From NCBI GenBank assembly GCA_938018045.1, contig CALIIP010000205.1, positions 1 to 5,358 of the forward strand: a stretch of DNA of 5,358 bases. The letters are read 5' to 3'. How positions within the stretch are numbered: the stretch's first letter is position 1; each line of letters begins with the position of its first letter. The DNA is from an uncultured Flavobacteriaceae bacterium. Its GTDB lineage: Bacteria; Bacteroidota; Bacteroidia; Flavobacteriales; Flavobacteriaceae. Shown here one piece after another: positions 1-3,758 of the stretch. The notes below the pieces were generated by a model. It did no database searches and had not been told where the DNA came from. It was given only the letters and a program-made list of their open reading frames with translations. Position numbers and translations under genes: made by a program.

Positions 1-366
1 CTTATCCTACTTTCTTTTTTTATTTTGAATGCTTCTGATTGCAAATCAAAAAAAGAAGCGCAAAAAATTGCTGATAGCATTCCTGAATGTATTCAAGAGA
101 AAATTATAGAATTCAGTTCTCAAAAAGTAACAAATCCGCCAATAAAAATATATAGTTATACTTATAACGAAGAAACTGTTTATTATGTAACTGCAGTATG
201 TTGTGACGTTTATAGTATTTTGTATGACAAGGATTGTAACCTTATCTGTGCTCCTGATGGAGGAAAAACTGGAAGAGGTGACGGGAAATGTACAGATTTC
301 TTTGACACCAAAACAAATGAAAAACTAATTTGGAGTGACACGCGTAAATATGGTAAAGTGAAGTGA
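1..366 (+). CDS. DUF6970-like small exported protein (5' end outside window)
   Basis: The reading frame is open from the first base of the window to a TGA at 364-366, so the true start lies upstream. The first codons encode a hydrophobic run (LILLSFFIL) followed by NASDC, which looks like the end of a signal peptide. Cys14 (window numbering) could be a lipidated cysteine, but Asp at -1 does not fit a standard lipobox, so lipoprotein status is uncertain. The mature part has a central YTYNEETVYYV strand region, a Cys-Cys pair (67-68), further cysteines at 79, 83 and 97, a glycine-rich APDGGKTGRGDGKC segment, and an ending near NEKLIW. From memory this matches the DUF6970 family of small Bacteroidota proteins, whose function is unknown. 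The cysteine spacing suggests disulfides or metal binding in the periplasm; that is inference. A TTG at 25-27 is an internal Leu codon rather than the start, because using it would cut the signal peptide. Confidence 0.75.
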   Translation, partial: LILLSFFILNASDCKSKKEAQKIADSIPECIQEKIIEFSSQKVTNPPIKIYSYTYNEETVYYVTAVCCDVYSILYDKDCNLICAPDGGKTGRGDGKCTDFFDTKTNEKLIWSDTRKYGKVK

Positions 367-376
367 TTAAACTTTA

Positions 377-398
377 TTTAGTTCGCCTAGCGATTAAA
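377..398. terminator. Possible bidirectional terminator between convergent genes
   Basis: The 27-bp gap between the convergent upstream gene and the DUF721 gene holds a small imperfect hairpin. TCGC (383-386) pairs with GCGA (390-393) around a 3-nt loop, and TTTA (377-380) pairs with TAAA (395-398) across a small internal loop. A/T-rich flanks would give U-rich tails in either direction. The octamer GATTAAAC occurs at 365-372 and again at 392-399. The structure is short and overlaps the DUF721 stop codon, so this is a weak call based mainly on position. Confidence 0.3.
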
Positions 399-690
399 CC
401 AACATAATTTTACTCACCAACTCCTCGCCCATTTCTTGATTTATCATTTTGATAATTTTATCTTTACCATAAGATAATTCTTCTCGCAATACCGATGATT
501 TTAATTTCACAACCAAAGTTTTATTCTGAAGTTGCACACTTTCTGTATAAGACACAACGCCATTTCCCATCAATTTTCCCCAAGCCTCACGCACATCCAT
601 TTGATGCATACCTTTGGTTAAGTTGTTCTGTTTGATCATGACTTTCATCAAATCTTCAATCTTCATAGATTCGTTTTCTCGCTTAGCCAT
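394..690 (-). CDS. DUF721 / DciA family replicative helicase loader-like protein
   Basis: This 98-residue protein has the DUF721 pattern: an N-terminal helix (EDLMKVMIKQNNLTKGMHQMDV), then the conserved REAWGKLMG segment (about residues 34-42), a beta region with TLVVKLKSSVLREELSY (about 58-74), and a final KDKIIKMINQEMG helix. The S-x-x-L-x-E-L signature is intact. Proteins of this family in bacteria without DnaC include DciA, which helps load the DnaB helicase. The Bacteroidota form is short and consists of little more than the core domain, as here. ATG at 688-690 is preferred over the Met at residue 9 because the MAKRENE start resembles family members known to me. No Shine-Dalgarno sequence precedes it; the upstream bases are a run of A. 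It lies 79 bp after recF on the same strand, probably in one transcript. The family call is firm; the helicase-loading role here is inferred. Confidence 0.82.
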   Translation of the reverse strand: MAKRENESMKIEDLMKVMIKQNNLTKGMHQMDVREAWGKLMGNGVVSYTESVQLQNKTLVVKLKSSVLREELSYGKDKIIKMINQEMGEELVSKIMLV

Positions 691-711
691 TTTTTTTATG
701 ATGTGTAATTG

Positions 712-775
712 TTTATTCGTTTAATTGTTCAATTGTCTATTCATCTAATAATCCAAAAAATCAGATAATCTATAG
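712..775 (-). repeat. Tandem degenerate 8-bp units, recF-DUF721 gap
   Basis: Read on the minus strand from the recF stop codon, the gap falls into eight consecutive 8-bp units, most ending in GA or AA after a T/A-rich stem. Clear units are TTTTTGGA (plus coordinates 752-759), TTATTAGA (744-751) and TGAATAGA (736-743); later ones drift to forms such as CAATTGAA (728-735). The first unit contains the recF stop codon (770-772). All units point the same way, with no inverted arm. The same two octamers TTATTAGA and TTTTTGGA recur in the other repeat islands of this window. Confidence 0.55.
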
Positions 776-1849
776 TTTAAATATTTGATATGATTGGTTT
801 GTCTTTTTTACAACATCTTCAGTTCTATCAGTATGTGTATCACTAATAAATAGTTGTCCGAAATCATCTTGATTTACCAAATCTATTATTTGTGCAACTC
901 TATTTTCGTCTAATTTATCAAAAATATCATCCAACAATAAAATTGGTTTTAAGTTCGATTGGTTTTTTATAAAATCAAATTGTGCCAATTTCAACGCAAT
1001 CAAAAATGATTTTTGTTGCCCTTGACTTCCATATTTTTTTACTGAAAAACCATCAATTTCAAATAGCATGTCATCTTTATGAATTCCAACACTTGTATAT
1101 TGCAACATTCTATCTTTTTCTAATGATTGCTCTAACAAATTGGTTAAAGAGTCATCATTTAACTGAGTTTTATATGATAAGTTTACTGCTTCTTTTCCGT
1201 TTGATATTGTGTTGTATCGCTCTTCAAAGATTGGTGTAAATTCACTTAAAAATAGGTTTCTTTTTTCATAAATCGCTTTTCCATATTGCTCTAATTGCTC
1301 ATCATAAACTTTTAAATTTAATGCATCAAAAGTACGATTGGCTGCAAAATACTTCAATAAAGAATTTCGCTGAGACAACACTTTATTATAATTAATCAGC
1401 GTTTTTAAATATGACTTGTCAGATTGTGAAATTACACTATCGATAAACTTTCTACGTCTATCACTACCTTCAGTAATTAAATCTCTATCCGCAGGAGAAA
1501 TAATAACCAATGGTAAAAAACCAATGTGATCAGAAAAACGTTCGTAATCTTTATCGTTTCGCTTTATTACTTTCTTTTGTCCTCTCTTCAAACTACAAAC
1601 AATAGATTCTTTTCTATCGTCGATTTTGTAGTTCCCTTCTATCATAAAAAAATCTTGATAATGACGAATATTTTGCGTTGCAACAGGATTAAAGTAACTT
1701 TTACCAAAAGAAAGGTAATAAATTGCATCTAAGACATTTGTTTTTCCAATACCATTATCTCCAACAAAACAATTTATTTTATCTTGAAAATCAAAGGATT
1801 GAGATTCAAAATTCTTAAAATTTAGTAATGATAATTTTTCTAAATACAT
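770..1849 (-). CDS. recF: DNA replication and repair protein RecF
   Basis: RecF is an SMC-like ABC ATPase that binds gapped DNA and, with RecO and RecR, helps load RecA. The 359-residue length matches the family (about 360). The Walker A motif GDNGIGKTN is at 30-38. A RecF-typical SPADRDLITEGSDRRRKFID segment is at 118-137. The ABC signature YGSQGQQKS covers about 273-281. The Walker B is LLLDDIFDKLDE, with Asp307-Asp308, followed by the D-loop-like region. The middle section (about 140-260) is the coiled, alpha-helical lobe. ATG at 1847-1849 gives the standard N-terminus (MYLEKLSLLNFKNF). The gene is transcribed away from the TPR gene, with DUF721 downstream in the same direction. There is no dnaA or dnaN beside it, which is usual for this phylum but differs from the classical dnaA-dnaN-recF order. 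Nothing suggests truncation. Confidence 0.97.
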   Translation of the reverse strand: MYLEKLSLLNFKNFESQSFDFQDKINCFVGDNGIGKTNVLDAIYYLSFGKSYFNPVATQNIRHYQDFFMIEGNYKIDDRKESIVCSLKRGQKKVIKRNDKDYERFSDHIGFLPLVIISPADRDLITEGSDRRRKFIDSVISQSDKSYLKTLINYNKVLSQRNSLLKYFAANRTFDALNLKVYDEQLEQYGKAIYEKRNLFLSEFTPIFEERYNTISNGKEAVNLSYKTQLNDDSLTNLLEQSLEKDRMLQYTSVGIHKDDMLFEIDGFSVKKYGSQGQQKSFLIALKLAQFDFIKNQSNLKPILLLDDIFDKLDENRVAQIIDLVNQDDFGQLFISDTHTDRTEDVVKKTNQSYQIFKL

Positions 1850-1932
1850 TGTTTTCTATTGATTCTAAAAGGATTGCTAAAATTATTGAAATTTTTGCTA
1901 TAAATGGACTTTTACTTTCCAATTAAAAATCT

Positions 1933-1940
1933 TACTTTTG
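1933..1940 (+). promoter_or_regulatory. Bacteroidota-type -7 promoter element for the TPR gene
   Basis: TACTTTTG fits the Bacteroidota sigma-A -7 consensus TAnnTTTG exactly and sits 22 bp upstream of the TPR gene ATG, which would give a very short leader. A good TTG -33 element is not present at the expected 19-21 bp spacing; only T-rich sequence (around 1911-1914) is there. It lies in the 113-bp divergent gap shared with recF. Confidence 0.55.
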
Positions 1941-1962
1941 CGCCTACAAAATTAAGAAGATA

Positions 1963-2733
1963 ATGGCTACTTATAAAAAGAAAGGAAATAAAATTAAAAA
2001 TAAAGCAGGAGATACAATTTCTAAAATAGAAAGAGATAGTACAACAGCAGAAGTATTTAATACTTTAGATGAAACTGCTTCTCGTTCTGAAAAATGGGTA
2101 ATCAAAAACCAACAAAACATATTTATTGTTTTAGCAGTTATTGTTGCTGCTATTTTAGCATTTATGGCTTACAATAAGTTTTTAAGTGGACCTAAAGAAG
2201 TTGCAGCGGCAAACGAATTAGCGTTCCCAAAGAAATATTTCGAACAAGCAAGCACAAGTGCAGTTGCAGTAGATTCCTTATACACATTAGGCCTTGAAGG
2301 TGCTGATGGTAAATATGGCTTTATAGATATTGCAAGTGAATTCTCTGGAACTGATGCAGGAAATTTAGCAAATTATTATGCTGGAATCTCTTATTTGAAA
2401 ATGAAAAAATATCCTGAAGCAATTGAGTTTTTAGAAAAATTCTCTTCAGATGATCAAGTACTAGGACCTGTTGCAAAAGGTGCTATTGGTGATGCTTTTG
2501 CAGATTTAAACCAACCAGAAGATGCTTTGGAGTATTATGAAAAAGCAGCGAACCAAAGAGATAATTCTTTCACGACGCCTTTATTCTTGTTCAAAGCAGC
2601 AAATACTGCTTTAGATTTAGGTAAATTTGGAAAAGCACAAACAATGTTTGAGCAAATTAAAAAATCGTACCCAAAATCTGAAGAAGCAAATAATATTGAT
2701 ATGTATATCAATAAAGCAAAATACGCAAAGTAA
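1963..2733 (+). CDS. Membrane-anchored tetratricopeptide repeat protein
   Basis: This 256-residue protein begins with a lysine-rich cytoplasmic tail (residues 1-50), has one transmembrane helix at about 53-70 (IFIVLAVIVAAILAFMAY), and continues as a helical C-terminal region. TPR-like helix pairs are visible at about 135-161 (ANYYAGISYLKMKKYPEAIE), 170-197 (GDAFADLNQPEDALEYYEKA) and 206-237 (AANTALDLGKFGKAQTMFEQ), each with the small-residue and aromatic spacing of the motif. The architecture, with Lys-rich tail, single TM and periplasmic TPRs, resembles YfgM-type proteins, which work with periplasmic chaperones at the Sec translocon. That likeness is structural and does not prove the same job. 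ATG at 1963 follows an A-rich leader with no clear Shine-Dalgarno. The gene is divergent from recF and leads into ribH after an 82-bp gap without an obvious promoter, so the two are probably cotranscribed. Confidence 0.85.
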   Translation: MATYKKKGNKIKNKAGDTISKIERDSTTAEVFNTLDETASRSEKWVIKNQQNIFIVLAVIVAAILAFMAYNKFLSGPKEVAAANELAFPKKYFEQASTSAVAVDSLYTLGLEGADGKYGFIDIASEFSGTDAGNLANYYAGISYLKMKKYPEAIEFLEKFSSDDQVLGPVAKGAIGDAFADLNQPEDALEYYEKAANQRDNSFTTPLFLFKAANTALDLGKFGKAQTMFEQIKKSYPKSEEANNIDMYINKAKYAK

Positions 2734-2735
2734 GA

Positions 2736-2815
2736 TTTCTGGATAATTAGATGATTAGATTTTTGGAAATTCAATTCTAATAATCGAACAATCCAACATA
2801 CCAAATATCTAAACA
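2736..2815 (+). repeat. Inverted array of degenerate 8-bp units filling the TPR-ribH gap
   Basis: From 2736 to 2815 the gap divides into exactly ten 8-bp blocks. Four left units end in GA (for example TAATTAGA at 2744-2751 and TTTTTGGA at 2760-2767). A central block, AATTCAAT (2768-2775), separates them from five right units in the opposite orientation, mostly starting with TC (for example TCTAATAA at 2776-2783 and TCCAACAT at 2792-2799). The last right unit ends on the base before the ribH ATG. The TPR stop codon lies in a further unit-like block (2728-2735, AAGTAAGA). The arms could pair imperfectly in RNA or DNA. Confidence 0.65.
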
Positions 2816-3292
2816 ATGGCTACAACAAATTTATCTGCATACGATAAGACAACAATCCCAAACGCGAAGAATTTTCGGTTTGGGATTGTTGTTTCTGAAT
2901 GGAATCCAGAAATCACCTCTAACCTAGCAAAAGGTGCAATTGACACGCTTTTAGATTGTGGTGCGCTATCGGAAAACATTATTTCTTGGAATGTTCCTGG
3001 AAGTTTTGAATTGATCTACGGATGTAAGAAAATGCTAGAAACTCAAGAACTTGATGCTATTATTGCCATTGGAAATGTAATACAAGGCGAAACAAAACAT
3101 TTTGATTTTGTTTGTGATGGTGTAACTCAAGGTATCAAAGATTTGAATATCAAATACAATACACCAACTATTTTTTGTGTTTTAACTGATAATGTAAAAC
3201 AACAATCTATAGATCGTTCTGGCGGAATACACGGTAATAAAGGTGTTGAATGTGCTGTAGCAGCAATTAAAATGGCGAATTTAGATAGTTAG
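2816..3292 (+). CDS. ribH: 6,7-dimethyl-8-ribityllumazine synthase (riboflavin synthase beta subunit)
   Basis: RibH condenses 5-amino-6-ribitylamino-uracil with 3,4-dihydroxy-2-butanone 4-phosphate to give the lumazine precursor of riboflavin. It acts in the cytoplasm, normally as a pentamer or a 60-mer capsid. The 158-residue length is normal. Visible family motifs are FGIVVSEWN (22-30, with Trp29 at the position that stacks on the pyrimidine), VPGSFEL (60-66), GNVIQGETKHFDFV (86-99, with His95 matching the catalytic histidine), and the LTDNV and DRSGG segments, where Arg134 fits the phosphate-binding arginine. ATG at 2816 directly abuts a repeat array and lacks a Shine-Dalgarno. The early coding region (codons 12-26) holds a strong inverted repeat, described separately. 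No other riboflavin genes and no recognisable FMN riboswitch lie in the window. The stop codon (3290-3292) is inside a repeat unit. Confidence 0.97.
   Translation: MATTNLSAYDKTTIPNAKNFRFGIVVSEWNPEITSNLAKGAIDTLLDCGALSENIISWNVPGSFELIYGCKKMLETQELDAIIAIGNVIQGETKHFDFVCDGVTQGIKDLNIKYNTPTIFCVLTDNVKQQSIDRSGGIHGNKGVECAVAAIKMANLDS
2849..2892 (+). repeat. Strong inverted repeat (hairpin) inside the 5' coding region of ribH
   Basis: Bases 2849-2863 (ACAACAATCCCAAAC) are the perfect reverse complement of 2878-2892, giving 15 bp. Inside it, after a single bulged G at 2864, CGAA (2865-2868) pairs with TTCG (2874-2877), leaving the 5-nt loop GAATT. That is 19 bp of stem in 44 nt, starting 33 nt after the ribH ATG. 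The right arm and its junction use CGG for Arg21 and GGG for Gly23, codons that are scarce in this window; no arginine in the visible mutL uses CGG. The structure would form readily in the mRNA. Confidence 0.85.
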
Positions 3293-3399
3293 ATTATTGG
3301 ACTGTTGGATTATTAGACTTGTTTTGTAATTCCTGCAAAGGAAGGAGTTCACCTTTTTTTCTAATAATCAAAAAATCAAATATTCCAAAATACCTGTTT
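3278..3399 (+). repeat. Inverted array of degenerate 8-bp units with a central hairpin, after ribH
   Basis: The left arm is five 8-bp units in register, 3278-3317, all ending in GA (for example TAGTTAGA at 3286-3293 and TTATTAGA at 3310-3317). The first two units lie over the end of ribH, including its stop codon. The right arm has four oppositely oriented units beginning with TC at 3360-3391 (for example TCTAATAA at 3360-3367 and TCCAAAAT at 3384-3391), plus a poor fifth. TTATTAGA and TCTAATAA are exact reverse complements at the inner edge. The centre (3318-3359) holds a separate short hairpin and a T-run. Confidence 0.62.
3328..3360 (+). terminator. Possible terminator hairpin in the centre of the repeat, downstream of ribH
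   Basis: AATTCCT (3328-3334) pairs with AGGAGTT (3343-3349), including one G-U pair, to make a 7-bp stem with a C-G pair further in (3336 with 3341). A run of seven T follows at 3354-3360, four bases after the stem. The position, just past ribH and before the next promoter-like motif, suits a terminator. The stem is A/T-rich and the T-run is offset, so the call is tentative; the hairpin may be simply the core of the repeat element. Confidence 0.35.
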
Positions 3400-3414
3400 T
3401 TCTTATTATTTGTG

Positions 3415-3422
3415 TAACTTTG
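3415..3422 (+). promoter_or_regulatory. Bacteroidota-type -7 promoter element for the small membrane gene and mutL
   Basis: TAACTTTG fits the TAnnTTTG consensus exactly and is followed after 33 bp by the TTG start of the small membrane gene. A partial -33 match (CTG at 3394-3396 in a T-rich stretch) lies 18 bp upstream. It sits after the ribH repeat element, so it would start a separate transcript for the small membrane gene and mutL. Confidence 0.55.
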
Positions 3423-3455
3423 AATTTCATATCTTAATTTCTAAATATTGCCATT

Positions 3456-3758
3456 TTGGGAGCATTAATTCGCAGAAAAAATAAAAAATTCGATTACAAT
3501 CCTCGCTACTACAAAAACAAAACTGAGGATGGAGATAACGTTAACCCATATAAAATCAAAGGAAAGTTTGATGATTACAGGAATACTCTTGGCAAAAGTG
3601 GTGGATTAAAATCAAGATTTAGATTAGCCGTAGATGATCTTAAAAGTGAGCAAAGTAAAACTTCTGTAAGAATAATAATTATTACAATTGCAATTTTAGT
3701 TTTGCTTTTTCTATTTTTCATAGATTTTGATTTATCTATATTTAGAATGAAAAATTAA
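3456..3758 (+). CDS. Small single-TM membrane protein of unknown function (TTG start)
   Basis: This 100-residue protein has a basic N-terminal part (MGALIRRKNKKFDYNPRYYK), a charged middle containing KIKGKFDDYRNTLG, and one C-terminal transmembrane helix at about 72-90, followed by a short tail. The N-terminus is probably cytoplasmic. The frame has a stop at 3435-3437 and no ATG or GTG before the conserved-looking RRKNK motif, so TTG at 3456-3458 (or the ATT just before it) must serve as start. I recall similar short Flavobacteriaceae proteins annotated as 'riboflavin synthase subunit beta'. Nothing in this sequence resembles a lumazine or riboflavin synthase, and the real beta subunit is the upstream ribH, so that name would be an error spread from the neighbour. 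Its stop overlaps the mutL start by one base (TAATG), implying translational coupling. Function unknown. Confidence 0.78.
   Translation: MGALIRRKNKKFDYNPRYYKNKTEDGDNVNPYKIKGKFDDYRNTLGKSGGLKSRFRLAVDDLKSEQSKTSVRIIIITIAILVLLFLFFIDFDLSIFRMKN

Noticed and set aside
982..1239. Plus-strand open frame of 85 codons opposite recF
   Set aside because: It lies entirely antisense to clear RecF coding sequence, including the ABC signature, and has low-complexity hydrophobic content with no family likeness.
1526..1732. Plus-strand open frame of 68 codons opposite the recF N-terminal half
   Set aside because: Antisense shadow of the conserved RecF frame; no promoter or recognisable protein.
1878..1885. Minus-strand TAATTTTA as a -7 element for recF
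   Set aside because: It misses the final G of TAnnTTTG and has no TTG-type -33 at proper spacing. recF must have a promoter in 1850-1962, but this site is not distinctive enough in AT-rich DNA.
2756..2765. Possible -7 promoter element before ribH within the repeat array
   Set aside because: The TTTG lies one or two bases too far from the TA for the TAnnTTTG consensus, and the sequence is explained by the 8-bp units.
2535..2816. Minus-strand open frame of 93 codons over the TPR gene end and the repeat array
   Set aside because: It is antisense to the TPR coding region, and its N-terminal part is a translation of the 8-bp repeat array.
708..3399. CRISPR array as an explanation for the regular repeats
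   Set aside because: The units are 8 bp, contiguous and degenerate, with no spacers; no cas genes are in the window.
3293..3455. FMN riboswitch or other leader RNA near the riboflavin gene
   Set aside because: The region lies downstream of ribH and contains repeat units and a promoter motif; none of the conserved G/C-rich RFN segments is present, nor are they in the gap upstream of ribH.
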